Virus record (IMG/VR): IMGVR_UViG_3300017751_000040
Coordinates: 1 to 44,887 of that record
DNA: 44,887 nucleotides
Direction: 5' to 3' (one strand)
DNA from: a virus
Positions 1-8,164 of this stretch are shown here, in pieces. The notes beneath the pieces are model-generated. The model was not told the origin of the DNA. It did no database searches and was given only the letters and a program-made list of their open reading frames with translations. Within the stretch, counting starts at the first letter, position 1, and every line of letters begins with the position of its first letter. A program made the translations under genes and the position numbers.

Positions 1-170
1 ATATGCTTTGGGAAGTGTTTAATAGAGTTCAAGAGAATATTATTGAAGGTAATTTTGAATATAAAACACCATCAGGAAAATTACGTCAAGCTAGAGTTAT
101 TAAAAACTTTAAGCAAGATCAAAATGTGAATAAAAAAATGTTTAGTAAAGCATTAGAATTAGTAGCATAA
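1..170 (+). CDS. C-terminal end of a DUF932-like phage protein (partial)
   Basis: The window opens inside a gene whose frame runs from base 3 to a TAA at 168-170, giving about 55 residues. They include a 'VFNRVQENIIEG' segment, then a basic stretch and 'NVNKKMF' near the end. From memory this resembles the tail of DUF932 proteins of phages and plasmids, which end with a similar VQEN.I.G block and a conserved N-K-L/M-W/F segment. DUF932 function is not established. The stop overlaps the next start (TAATG), so the two genes are translationally linked. The family call rests on a short fragment; the reading frame itself is certain. Confidence 0.6.
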   Translation, partial: MLWEVFNRVQENIIEGNFEYKTPSGKLRQARVIKNFKQDQNVNKKMFSKALELVA

Positions 171-805
171 TGAAAAAATTAATTTACATAACCTTAATAA
201 GTTTCCTTTGGGCATGTAGCCCAGAGGAGCTTATTACACCTTATCCTTGTTTAGGGGGTGATTGTGAAACATTTTTTGAAATAGACCCACTTGTATCACC
301 TGGAGTGTATCAGGATCAGAATGGGTATTGGCACATAGAACATAATGATATTCAATATTTTACTATAAAGGGTATTACTAGCGAATTACACCCAGATTAT
401 ATGGTTAATGGTGTTCCTTTAATAGAAACTGTATTTGATTCTGATTATTGGGTTTGGATTGATGGAATTACATTTACAGTACCGTTATATAGCGCACTAG
501 GTTTTTTTACCAGTGGTGATTATACAAATCCAATACCCGTAGGTAATTTAACGTATACTATTGAAGATATGGCTGATAATTTCCCGCCCCTAAATATAGC
601 AGGATATTCACTTAATCCTGATGTTTGTTTAGATTGTCCTTATTTTGAAACACTAATAGGTACTTACAGTAAATATAATACACACCCTAAACAACAAATA
701 TTTTTTGATAACCAAATGGTAGGAGATACAGCTAAAGTATTTGTTAAAACTATATTTAGTGGGGAAATTGAAATTGAAAAAGAATTTAATATAATATTCG
801 AATGA
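170..805 (+). CDS. Phage-encoded lipoprotein, unknown function
   Basis: This 211-residue protein starts with Met-Lys-Lys, a hydrophobic stretch and a lipobox ending at Cys16 (LWAC), so it is predicted to be exported, lipidated and held in a host membrane. The mature part is acidic and aromatic, with several extra cysteines (PCLGGDC near residues 27-32, CLDC near 165), and I recognise no domain. It begins in a TAATG overlap with the DUF932-like gene and ends in an ATGA overlap with the GIY-YIG gene. Lipoproteins encoded by other phages often act in superinfection exclusion or lysis, but nothing in this sequence selects between these. Confidence 0.75.
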   Translation: MKKLIYITLISFLWACSPEELITPYPCLGGDCETFFEIDPLVSPGVYQDQNGYWHIEHNDIQYFTIKGITSELHPDYMVNGVPLIETVFDSDYWVWIDGITFTVPLYSALGFFTSGDYTNPIPVGNLTYTIEDMADNFPPLNIAGYSLNPDVCLDCPYFETLIGTYSKYNTHPKQQIFFDNQMVGDTAKVFVKTIFSGEIEIEKEFNIIFE

Positions 806-1272
806 AAAAACTAACAATTCAGGAATCTAAACAATTTATTCCATTAAAAGAAAACTATGGAAACACGGATTTAGAACACGCTAAATATTTCACATTAACA
901 CCTAGTAAAAGAGGTGAGGGATGGGAAGATGTAACGTATTATACGGATAAAAAATATGGTTTATACGCGGATAAAGGAAATGGAGATCAATGGGTATATG
1001 TTTTATCTAATCCTTCATCCCCTGGTTTATTAAAAATAGGATATACTAAAAAACAACCAGAAGAGAGAGCTAAGCAAATATCATCTGCAACAGGTGTTGC
1101 TTTACCTTATAAAGTAGAATGGGCTTATCAATGTTTTAATGGTGAGACTGTTGAAAGGGAAGTACATCATAAATTAAAATCACAAAGAGTAAATAATAAT
1201 AAAGAATTTTTTCAAATTAATTTGGAAGAAGCAAAAGAAGTAATTAACTTAATTGGAAATAAATTTAAATAA
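802..1272 (+). CDS. T5orf172 / GIY-YIG-type domain protein
   Basis: From about residue 64 to the end this 156-residue protein matches the T5orf172/MUG113 branch of the GIY-YIG superfamily. It shows a 'WVYVLSNP' strand, then 'LLKIGYTK' (the YIG counterpart), an Arg in 'PEERAKQIS', and 'ETVEREVHHKL', which carries the Glu-containing helix. The first 60 residues are a phage-specific extension. Family members are common in phages; some may cleave DNA, but free-standing ones are mostly uncharacterised. The start overlaps the lipoprotein stop (ATGA). The domain call is good; whether it is an active nuclease is unknown. Confidence 0.75.
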   Translation: MKKLTIQESKQFIPLKENYGNTDLEHAKYFTLTPSKRGEGWEDVTYYTDKKYGLYADKGNGDQWVYVLSNPSSPGLLKIGYTKKQPEERAKQISSATGVALPYKVEWAYQCFNGETVEREVHHKLKSQRVNNNKEFFQINLEEAKEVINLIGNKFK

Positions 1273-1273
1273 C

Positions 1274-1480
1274 ATGAAAGAATTAAAATTAACAGAAGAG
1301 CAAATCCAAAACAACAGAAAATCAGATCTAATTCAGGATTTAATGGCTACAGGTACTGTAATGGATGAATTATGGAATTATCACCCAGATAATCCTAATA
1401 AGAAAAATATAGTGGATGAATATAATGTTCTTGAGGCAATACAAAAACAAATAGAAGAAGAATTAGCAGAATTAAAATAA
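1274..1480 (+). CDS. Small conserved-type hypothetical protein (68 aa)
   Basis: I place the start at ATG 1274, one base after the upstream stop, rather than at an in-frame TTG at 1253 inside the upstream gene. The product is short, Glu/Lys-rich and mostly helical in appearance, ending in a run of Glu and Lys typical of a small coiled coil. No domain is recognised. It sits in a tight series of small early-type genes following the GIY-YIG protein. Confidence 0.7.
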   Translation: MKELKLTEEQIQNNRKSDLIQDLMATGTVMDELWNYHPDNPNKKNIVDEYNVLEAIQKQIEEELAELK

Positions 1481-1502
1481 ATTATTTACATATGTATGAT
1501 TG

Positions 1503-1676
1503 ATGAAAGAATTTAATGCCAAATTAGTAGAAGAATATGGTTACAAAGCCCATAGGAATGGGTTTTTTAGAGAATGGCAAAGATTAACATCATCTATTAG
1601 TGAAGATGAAGATATTAATTATTCGGATGCTGCTGAAAAGGCATTTAATCATTTAAAATTAATGGGGAGTGAATAA
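1503..1676 (+). CDS. Small hypothetical protein (57 aa)
   Basis: An ATG at 1503 opens a 57-codon frame ending in TAA at 1674-1676. It fills what would otherwise be a gap between the 68-residue gene and the next one. The product begins MKEFNAKLVEEYGYK and has an acidic centre. Its stop lies inside the first codons of the next gene (GTGAATAA), the same overlap style as genuine genes in this window, which supports it being real. Function unknown. Confidence 0.6.
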   Translation: MKEFNAKLVEEYGYKAHRNGFFREWQRLTSSISEDEDINYSDAAEKAFNHLKLMGSE

Positions 1677-2088
1677 AGATAAAATTTTTGATTTATTTAA
1701 TGATGAAACTATTATTGAAAAAAATAATAAAGATTTATCTACTTTTAATGCTAGCCCATACCATAAATTAGGTATGTTTACTAAATTAATAGTTAACCAT
1801 TTTGTTTTTCACCATAAATTAGAAAAATTTCTTCAAAAAGAACAACCCTCTTATAACTCAGAATCAACACGTGAAGCATCTTCATTTGTAGTATTTAATA
1901 GAGCTTGGAATTATCTTAAACAAGTTAATATAGAAGATAAAAACCACCAACGTGCTGTATTGGATTTTAATCCTAAAATACTAAATAAAACTTTGGAAAG
2001 TGCACTCTTATATTTCCAAGATAGTGAAGAATACAGGAAATGCGCACATATTTTCAAGATACAACAAATCATAAGAGAAAGAAAATAA
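1669..2088 (+). CDS. Hypothetical protein (139 aa), GTG start
   Basis: This frame begins with GTG at 1669, overlapping the end of the 57-residue gene by 8 bases. A GGGGAG stretch just upstream is one of few purine-rich ribosome-binding-like sequences here. The product is helical and charged, with a His/Phe-rich patch near residues 43-50 (NHFVFHHKL). I do not recognise it. It is the last gene before the longest non-coding gap in the window, so it probably closes this gene block. Confidence 0.65.
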   Translation: MNKDKIFDLFNDETIIEKNNKDLSTFNASPYHKLGMFTKLIVNHFVFHHKLEKFLQKEQPSYNSESTREASSFVVFNRAWNYLKQVNIEDKNHQRAVLDFNPKILNKTLESALLYFQDSEEYRKCAHIFKIQQIIRERK

Positions 2089-2218
2089 TAGCTAGGCTAT
2101 ACTATCCCTTATACGTACCTTAGTATCACAGGGTTTTGGAAAAATGGGATAATAGGGGTGGAAATAAAGGCATAATAATTAGGGTTAAGGGATACCCTGT
2201 TTTAAATATAAATAAGTC
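2089..2218. other. Non-coding gap with nested inverted repeats
   Basis: This 130-nt stretch is the longest gene-free segment in the window. It carries two pairs of inverted repeats: TATCCCTTA (2103-2111) with TAAGGGATA (2186-2194), and ACAGGGT (2128-2134) with ACCCTGT (2194-2200). The arms do not nest cleanly, because the right arms abut, so they could form alternative hairpins. A TATAAATA at 2207-2214, the T4 late -10 consensus, lies only 4 nt before the next start. It could be a regulatory leader, small RNA or protein-binding site. I see no tRNA fold. Confidence 0.4.
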
Positions 2219-2416
2219 ATGAGAAATAGAAAATTAGCACACAAAAAATTAGATAGATTAGATACAATTCTAATTACTCTCCAACAAATTGTAAATCGTC
2301 AATCACCAATTGAACAATATAAAATTAATATTGGGAAAGCTCAGGGTATAATTGAGGATTTAAGAGATATGGTAGAAAGAGAACCAATGTCTCCCGGAGA
2401 AATGAATAAAATATAA
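2219..2416 (+). CDS. Small helical hypothetical protein (65 aa)
   Basis: A 65-residue, basic, apparently all-helical product beginning MRNRKLAHKKLDRLD, with heptad-like spacing of Leu/Ile through residues 10-50. It is the first gene after the 130-nt gap and is followed 13 nt later by the HD-domain gene. No family is recognised. Dimerisation through a coiled coil is plausible, but that is only inferred from composition. Confidence 0.6.
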   Translation: MRNRKLAHKKLDRLDTILITLQQIVNRQSPIEQYKINIGKAQGIIEDLRDMVEREPMSPGEMNKI

Positions 2417-2429
2417 ATAAATAAAGGTT

Positions 2430-3206
2430 ATGAAATTAACAGCAGAACAACTCCAACAAAATTGGATAGAATTTTTATCAAACATTGAACAGCATATTAC
2501 TGGTGATAGAAAAGATAAATTACTAGAATTTTATAATAAATATGAAGACCGTATTATATTAATGCCTGCGGCTCATAAGAAAGAATATCATAATGCATTT
2601 CCAGGTGGTTATGTAGAACACGTAAATAGAGTAGTTAAAGCAGCATTATCATTATCTGCTATATGGGAAGGATTTGGTTGTGATATGACTACATTTACCC
2701 AGGAAGAATTGGTATTTTCGGCTATTAATCATGATTTAGGTAAAATGGGTGATGATGAAAATGAATCATACATACCTCAGACTGACCAATGGAGACGTGA
2801 TAAATTAGGTGAAGATTATATGTTTAATAAAAAAGTCCCATTTGCGTCTGTTCCAGATAGAGGATTATTTTTATTACAATCACATGGTGTAACTTATTCA
2901 TTTAATGAAATGTTAGCCATACAAACACATGATGGATTATATGATGAAGGAAATAAAAAATATTTATTTGCCTTTATGCCAGAACAAAAACCACGTACCT
3001 CATTACCTTTTATACTTCACCAAGCGGATTTAATGGCTGCTCGTATAGAATTTGAAAGGGAATGGTTACCTAAATTAAATGGGGAAAATAGCGTGGAGCC
3101 CAAAAAGAAAAATTATACATTGAATGGGAACATAAAATCATCTAAATCCAAGGCACTTAATACAATTTCAAGCCCAGGATTAAAGAATATGTTAGATAGT
3201 TTATGA
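2430..3206 (+). CDS. HD-domain metal-dependent phosphohydrolase
   Basis: This 258-residue protein has the HD superfamily pattern in order: a His in 'GGYVEHV' (about residues 59-65), the His-Asp doublet in 'NHDLGKMGD' (about 100-108), further His in 'SHGVTYS' (about 152) and 'THDG' (about 166), and an Asp in 'HQADLMAARIE' (about 198-208). These would bind one or two metals. HD enzymes hydrolyse nucleotides, cyclic nucleotides or other phosphoesters; which substrate applies here is not visible. Similar proteins occur in other T4-like marine phages, where they may act in nucleotide metabolism or against host signalling nucleotides. Its last bases overlap the next start (ATGA). Confidence 0.8.
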   Translation: MKLTAEQLQQNWIEFLSNIEQHITGDRKDKLLEFYNKYEDRIILMPAAHKKEYHNAFPGGYVEHVNRVVKAALSLSAIWEGFGCDMTTFTQEELVFSAINHDLGKMGDDENESYIPQTDQWRRDKLGEDYMFNKKVPFASVPDRGLFLLQSHGVTYSFNEMLAIQTHDGLYDEGNKKYLFAFMPEQKPRTSLPFILHQADLMAARIEFEREWLPKLNGENSVEPKKKNYTLNGNIKSSKSKALNTISSPGLKNMLDSL

Positions 3207-3478
3207 TACTAGAAATAATAATAGGAATTTTAGGTTTTTTAGTCGTTATCTTAGGATATACGACTTTTAACCTTTTGAGAAAAAATGAACAAGCAGAAGA
3301 TATTATTGTTTCTCAATCCGATTTTTTAAATAAATTATCATCACACTTAGATGAATCCCAAAAACGTTTAGATGAAATTGATGAAAAGGGAGCATTTAAA
3401 AGTGATGATGAAATAGGTTGGTTTTTTAATGAAATAAAGGTTTTACAAAAAGGTTTATCTCAATTTAAAATTGACTAA
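3203..3478 (+). CDS. Membrane-anchored coiled-coil small protein
   Basis: Ninety-one residues with a single N-terminal transmembrane helix (about 3-25, Ile/Leu/Gly/Val-rich) followed by an acidic coiled coil (about 30-60) and a short C-terminal helix. The layout, an N-terminal anchor with a cytoplasmic coil, resembles phage spanin-like or membrane-scaffold proteins, but there is no lipobox or proline-rich segment to support a spanin. It overlaps the HD gene (ATGA) and precedes the sigma gene by 6 nt. Confidence 0.6.
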   Translation: MILEIIIGILGFLVVILGYTTFNLLRKNEQAEDIIVSQSDFLNKLSSHLDESQKRLDEIDEKGAFKSDDEIGWFFNEIKVLQKGLSQFKID

Positions 3479-3484
3479 TAATTT

Positions 3485-4192
3485 ATGGCTCCAAGAAAAA
3501 GAAGGAAAAAAAGTAAAAATTACTTTACTCAAGATACCGAAGATGCTATAGTGTTATATAATAATACTAAGGATCCCGAAATTAGATCTAAAATATATGA
3601 ACGTGAAATACATTTCGCGTTTTTCAAGCTTACCCAGAATATAATTCACACTTTTAAATTTTACCACACTGAAGTAACTGATTTAGAACATTTACAACAT
3701 GAGATAATTACATTTTTATTATCTAAGATGCATTTATTTGATCCAACTCGCGGTGCGAAAGCATATTCATACTTTGGGACTATTGTTAAAAGGTGGTTAA
3801 TATTATATAATACTAAAAATTATAAAAAGAAAATAAATAAAGTAGGTGTAGATGAATTATCTAAAGAAGGATCATCCCATATTTACAGTATAGGAGATGA
3901 TAGAATAAAAAGTGATTTAGATAAATATGTTGATATTTATGTAAACCATGTTGAAAATAATATATTTGATTTATTCCCAAAAAAGAATGATGCTCAAATA
4001 GCAGATGCTATACTTGAGTTATTTAGAAAAAGAGAAGACTTAGAGGTATTTAATAAAAAGGCACTTTATATCTATATAAGAGAAATGGTAGATGTAAAAA
4101 CCCCTAAAATTACTAAAATAGCTGATCAACTTCATGATATATTTAAATCACAATATATATTCTTTTTAGAAAACGGTTATACTAGATTCTAA
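3485..4192 (+). CDS. T4 gp55-like late sigma factor
   Basis: The 235-residue product has a basic N-terminus, then a helical region resembling sigma region 2. The clearest part is 'FDPTRGAKAYSYFGTIVKRW' (about residues 85-105), matching the segment of phage late sigma factors that binds RNA polymerase and melts the -10 element; T4 gp55 has a comparable FDETKYKNPHAYI block. The C-terminus (about 198-235) looks like a small helix-turn-helix. It is somewhat longer than T4 gp55 (185 residues). Its role would be to direct host RNA polymerase to late phage promoters. It is followed by the first candidate promoter motif and then the baseplate genes. Confidence 0.75.
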   Translation: MAPRKRRKKSKNYFTQDTEDAIVLYNNTKDPEIRSKIYEREIHFAFFKLTQNIIHTFKFYHTEVTDLEHLQHEIITFLLSKMHLFDPTRGAKAYSYFGTIVKRWLILYNTKNYKKKINKVGVDELSKEGSSHIYSIGDDRIKSDLDKYVDIYVNHVENNIFDLFPKKNDAQIADAILELFRKREDLEVFNKKALYIYIREMVDVKTPKITKIADQLHDIFKSQYIFFLENGYTRF

Positions 4193-4207
4193 ACCCTTTC
4201 TATATCC

Positions 4208-4217
4208 ATATTTATAA
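4208..4217 (+). promoter_or_regulatory. ATATTTATAA motif, candidate phage promoter
   Basis: An exact ATATTTATAA followed by CC lies 11 nt before the ATG of the 117-residue gene, directly after the sigma gene. The same motif at similar spacing heads several other gene blocks in this window. It contains TATAA, like a -10 element. Confidence 0.55.
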
Positions 4218-4228
4218 CCAAAAATATT

Positions 4229-4582
4229 ATGGGAGCATTAGACAATGTAGTATTTGGAAAGAAAAAATTCTCGGATATCCTCAGTGAAATTTACGACAAC
4301 CAAAAAAAGAAAGATAAACAAATAACAGGTTTAATTTCAGAATTAAAACCACTTATAAATGATATAGGTGATGCCACTTTAATTGTTCCACTTATAAAGG
4401 AATATATGGAAATTGGTGTTCGTAACGATGAACAATTAATTAAAATGGCTACTATAGTACAGCGTGCGCTTAATAATAGTTCCAGCGATGATTCAATGGG
4501 TATTACAGATGCCGAAAAAGAAGAATTAATGGCGGAATTAGATAAGCTTAACGAAAACTACGAAGAAAACAAAGATGAATAA
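4229..4582 (+). CDS. Hypothetical protein preceding hub gene (117 aa)
   Basis: A 117-residue helical protein with a Lys-rich segment (about 28-35, QKKKDKQ) and a strongly acidic C-terminal tail (from about 95 to the end). It is the first gene after the candidate promoter at 4208 and overlaps the hub-like gene by 8 nt, so it is probably made late with the baseplate. Small helical proteins at this place could be assembly chaperones or minor tail proteins, but I recognise no family. Confidence 0.6.
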   Translation: MGALDNVVFGKKKFSDILSEIYDNQKKKDKQITGLISELKPLINDIGDATLIVPLIKEYMEIGVRNDEQLIKMATIVQRALNNSSSDDSMGITDAEKEELMAELDKLNENYEENKDE

Positions 4583-5834
4583 GAAAGGTTTTGCTGCTTT
4601 AAATAATAGTTTAAATCCAACACAGGGATCCCAATTACCTAATATAAATGGGTTAATTACTAGTGTTAGAGTAGTAGATATTATACTAGATAACCAACAC
4701 CCCCAATTTGATGATTATGGTGAATGGAATGGGATTGGTACTATTATGTGCGAAGATATTACTATAAATCAATTTGAAAAGAAAGATTTAACTATAGCTA
4801 CTCCTTTATTACCTTATTTAAAAAACTTTCCTTTAGTTAATGAAATAGTATTATTATTTAGTCTACCTAGTAGAAATATGAGTACTGGTGGTAAAAAACA
4901 AGAATTTTACTATTTAAATCCAATTAATCTTTGGAATCACCCCCACCATAATGCATATCCAAGTTCAATAAAATCAAATGAATTACCTAACCAACAACAA
5001 AAAAGTTATCAAAATATAGAAGCAGGATCAGTTAGAAGAATAACAGATGAATCTACAGAAATAGATTTAAATTCACCTGTAGCTGAACCTGGTACTAATG
5101 GTGGAACTTTTGTTGAAGAATTAAATATTCATCCTTTATTACCTTTTACAGGAGATAACATATATGAGGGTAGATTTGGTAATTCTATACGTTTAGGAAG
5201 TACCATAAAGACTAAAAATATTTTATACCAAAATAATTGGTCAGAATTTGGTAAAAATGGTAATCCTATTACAATTCTTAGAAATGGACAATCCCCAGAT
5301 AGTTCAGATGAAGGTTGGTTGCCTGTGATTGAAAATATAAATAAAGATTTATCTTCTATATATTTAACTTCTAATCAAAAAATTCCATTAGTATCTGATT
5401 TTAGATCATACCCATCCATTACCGGAATTCAACCTGAAACTTTAGGTACTTATAAAAACCCTCAAATTATATTAAATTCAGGACGTTTAGTATTTAATAC
5501 TAATTTAGATAGTATTTTAATAAATTCTCATGTTCATGTTGGAATATCTGCTGTTGAAGATATAGGTTTATTTTCTAGAAAAGGAAATATAAATATTAGA
5601 GGTAATAATGTAAAATTAGGTGGAGTAAATGCTACAGAATCTTTAATATTAGGAGATACATTTATGATGCAATTTGGAGCATTATTAGACGCCTTAAATT
5701 TTTTAGCTGAGGCTATTATAGAAGAACCTAATTTAGCTGTAAGTGCTCCTATGGCTGATAATTTAAAATTAATAATTGAAGGATTTAAAGGTCAATTAGG
5801 AATAATGTTATCAAAAACCGTTCAAACTACATAG
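4575..5834 (+). CDS. gp5-like baseplate hub / spike protein with OB domain
   Basis: The first 130 residues look like the OB-fold domain at the start of T4 gp5 and related hub proteins: 'INGLITSVRVVDIILD' followed by 'GIGTIMCEDI' and 'PLVNEIVLLF'. A middle region (about 190-330) includes 'GRFGNSIRLGS', typical of hub proteins just before the needle part. The end has 'SHVHVG' and short beta-type repeats (about 315-360), then a helical C-terminus. There is no visible lysozyme domain, unlike T4 gp5 (575 residues; this is 419). It would sit at the centre of the baseplate, connecting the tube to the spike. The family call is moderately good. Confidence 0.65.
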   Translation: MNKKGFAALNNSLNPTQGSQLPNINGLITSVRVVDIILDNQHPQFDDYGEWNGIGTIMCEDITINQFEKKDLTIATPLLPYLKNFPLVNEIVLLFSLPSRNMSTGGKKQEFYYLNPINLWNHPHHNAYPSSIKSNELPNQQQKSYQNIEAGSVRRITDESTEIDLNSPVAEPGTNGGTFVEELNIHPLLPFTGDNIYEGRFGNSIRLGSTIKTKNILYQNNWSEFGKNGNPITILRNGQSPDSSDEGWLPVIENINKDLSSIYLTSNQKIPLVSDFRSYPSITGIQPETLGTYKNPQIILNSGRLVFNTNLDSILINSHVHVGISAVEDIGLFSRKGNINIRGNNVKLGGVNATESLILGDTFMMQFGALLDALNFLAEAIIEEPNLAVSAPMADNLKLIIEGFKGQLGIMLSKTVQTT

Positions 5835-5836
5835 AA

Positions 5837-8137
5837 ATGGCAAGTGAAGCATTTATATTAAAGTTAGCAGAAGAATTTTTGGGTAGTGCCAAAGGTAAAA
5901 AAATTTTTGGGCAGGAACTTCCAACATCTGCTATAAATAAACAAATACAATCTATAGCTAATAAAGCAGAATTAACTGAATCTGAATTAATGAATTTAGG
6001 TTTTGTAACAGCAGCTCAACAAGGTATAGCAAAAGCTAAAAGTTTAGGAGCATCAGCTGATACAATTAAATCTGCAGCAAATTCATTACCTACTGAAGAA
6101 TTAAAAGCAATAGGACTACAATATGCCCAAAATCAAGGAATTGAAATTGATTCACTCTCAGAAGAAGATTTAGTAGCATATGGAAAACAAAATTTTGTAT
6201 CTTTTGTTTCAGGTTATACTGATGATATAGATTTTGCCAATTTAAATATAGATTTACCAAATTTAGCACTTCAATTCCCAGAATTAAATTTAAACCTTTT
6301 TGGTGGAGGTTTATCTAGGGAAGAAAGAGCCGCCAGAAGACAAAGGAGAAGAGATAGAAGAAGACAAAGAAGAGATGATGCCCGTGATGCTATTGAAAAT
6401 GCTAAAGCAGAAATTAGAGCCTTAATTCGTAAACAACAACGAGATTACACTCCTACACTTAAAACATTTGTTATTAGTGGTAAAGTATATGGTGAATCTG
6501 TACAGATAGAAGAAAAATGGAAAAAAATTGATGAAAATCAAACATTATCTGAATCCGAAAAAAGAACAAGAAAATTAGAAGTTACTACAAGTGAAACTGA
6601 TGGGTCATTTGGTGGTGTAAGAATATCTGCTGCTTACCTTCAAATGCCTGATAATCCAAATTCTTTAGATGACCAATTAAACGAAAGAGTAAACATTAAA
6701 TCCCCAGACTCAGATTATAATAGTGAAACATTTTCATCTGAAGATGTTTTACCTGTTGTAAATGCTGATGTTAGGGAAATTAATCCATTAGATATAGCAG
6801 AAGGGGTAGAATACTTTCCTTATCCTAATATGTTAATATTACCCCCATTTCGTAGTGATGGTAGTAAATTTATGGATATAAGTTTATATACATTAAAATT
6901 AGAAAATTTAACAGCTAAAGAAATCCAAGCTTTATCACCTAAAGAAAGAAGAGAATTTAGAAGAGCAGAAGGTAACCAATTAAGAGAAGCTAGAAAAGAA
7001 GAAAGAAAAGAACTTAAAAAAATAGAATTTGAAGCTACAACAAGTCCAATAGATGGAAGTTTTAATATTAGTATAAGGGTACCTGTTTTACCTGTAAATG
7101 AACGAGCTTTACTTAATTTATATTTAGTATATACTAAAGCGGGTCATGTTCCTAAGTATCAACCTATATTAAATAGGGATAGAACTGTAAAAAGTGATTT
7201 GTCTACAGTTAAAATTACTTCTATTGATGTTGAAGTAGAAAGAGCTAAGTTACTTTATCAAAATGCCTCTAATATGGTATTAAATAAAGCTAAAGTATTA
7301 GGTTTATCTGTAGTAGAGGCAGCATTAATACAAAGAAGAAAATCTGTATTAAGAATAACTAATATTATTAAACGTACCTTATTCCCTGTACTTTTAGGAT
7401 TACTTATAGAATTTGGTATAACATCTCTTCTCCAAGCAAAACAAAAAACTTGTCCTACTCCTAGTAGATTAAAAGATGTAATTAAAAGGAGAAACAAAGT
7501 AGTTAGACAATTAAATAATATATATAAAGGAATAGCAGTAAATACAGGAATAGCAGCTGCTGCCCTAGTATTAGGTGCTGCACTTAAATCAGGTAGAATT
7601 TCAATCCAAAGTTTACCTATCCCACAAGCAATAGGTTTACCACCTGCTAAGGATTTTGGGGGTTTGATAGCATCACAAACAACAGCATTTCAAAATAAAT
7701 TTACAAACATAATTACTTTATTAAAAGAATTAGAAGAAGAAAATAAAGAATTAAATAGAGAATTATTAGTAGCTTTATTATTTGCAGTTGCCGGATCTAT
7801 ATCGGCACTAGCCCTTTTAAATGCTATTGATAAACTAACCGAAGAGTGTACTACAGATGATAATCTTCAATTTGAGGCTTTATCACAAGAATTAATAGAT
7901 CTTACACAAGAACAAGAAGAAGATGGAGAACCTATAGTATCAAGTATAAATGGATTTGAACTTGCAGTAGAAACAGAAGCTAATGGGTTAGGAGATTTAA
8001 AAAGAAGATTTGCAGTTGCAAAAGACTCTAGGGGAATAACATTATTAAAAGGAGAACCATCATTTAGTTCAGTAGATCAAATATTAATAGATGAATTAGT
8101 GTTCTATATACAACAAAACGATTTAAAAGCAGTTTAA
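5837..8137 (+). CDS. Large tail/baseplate-associated protein with hydrophobic segments
   Basis: A 766-residue protein lying between the hub and wedge genes. Residues 1-150 are helical; about 155-200 is an extremely Arg-rich charged helix; about 210-290 and 380-440 are beta domains, both containing 'ATTS/VTTS..DGSF', which suggests a duplicated domain resembling carboxypeptidase-regulatory folds. Two or three hydrophobic segments follow (about 510-530, 565-585, 645-665). The C-terminus (about 705-766) has 'GFELAVETE' and 'SFSSVDQILIDELVFYI'. The hydrophobic helices could act like a tape measure or insert into a membrane during DNA entry. I do not recognise a single family for the whole protein. 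Confidence 0.55.
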   Translation: MASEAFILKLAEEFLGSAKGKKIFGQELPTSAINKQIQSIANKAELTESELMNLGFVTAAQQGIAKAKSLGASADTIKSAANSLPTEELKAIGLQYAQNQGIEIDSLSEEDLVAYGKQNFVSFVSGYTDDIDFANLNIDLPNLALQFPELNLNLFGGGLSREERAARRQRRRDRRRQRRDDARDAIENAKAEIRALIRKQQRDYTPTLKTFVISGKVYGESVQIEEKWKKIDENQTLSESEKRTRKLEVTTSETDGSFGGVRISAAYLQMPDNPNSLDDQLNERVNIKSPDSDYNSETFSSEDVLPVVNADVREINPLDIAEGVEYFPYPNMLILPPFRSDGSKFMDISLYTLKLENLTAKEIQALSPKERREFRRAEGNQLREARKEERKELKKIEFEATTSPIDGSFNISIRVPVLPVNERALLNLYLVYTKAGHVPKYQPILNRDRTVKSDLSTVKITSIDVEVERAKLLYQNASNMVLNKAKVLGLSVVEAALIQRRKSVLRITNIIKRTLFPVLLGLLIEFGITSLLQAKQKTCPTPSRLKDVIKRRNKVVRQLNNIYKGIAVNTGIAAAALVLGAALKSGRISIQSLPIPQAIGLPPAKDFGGLIASQTTAFQNKFTNIITLLKELEEENKELNRELLVALLFAVAGSISALALLNAIDKLTEECTTDDNLQFEALSQELIDLTQEQEEDGEPIVSSINGFELAVETEANGLGDLKRRFAVAKDSRGITLLKGEPSFSSVDQILIDELVFYIQQNDLKAV

Positions 8138-8141
8138 GTTA

Positions 8142-8151
8142 ATATTTATAA
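8142..8151 (+). promoter_or_regulatory. ATATTTATAA motif, candidate phage promoter
   Basis: An exact ATATTTATAA followed by TAAA lies just after the stop of the 766-residue gene and 13 nt before the ATG at 8165. It heads the wedge gene run (113-residue protein, gp25, gp6 and onward). Confidence 0.6.
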
Positions 8152-8164
8152 TAAATCATTATAT

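Noticed and set aside
1253-1273. TTG start extending the 68-residue protein upstream
   Set aside because: The extension lies inside the GIY-YIG gene and reads as its out-of-frame sequence; ATG 1274, one base after the upstream stop, fits the local gene spacing.
2207-2214. TATAAATA as a T4-type late promoter for the gene at 2219
   Set aside because: The consensus is exact but ends only 4 nt before the start, so transcripts would begin at or past the start codon; it is probably part of an A/T-rich leader.
4575-5834. A lysozyme domain like that of T4 gp5
   Set aside because: No lysozyme-like catalytic segment is visible between the OB domain and the C-terminus, and the protein is shorter than T4 gp5.
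7258-7497. 79-codon minus-strand frame within the 766-residue gene
   Set aside because: There is no supporting start context, and it lies wholly inside a well-formed + strand gene.
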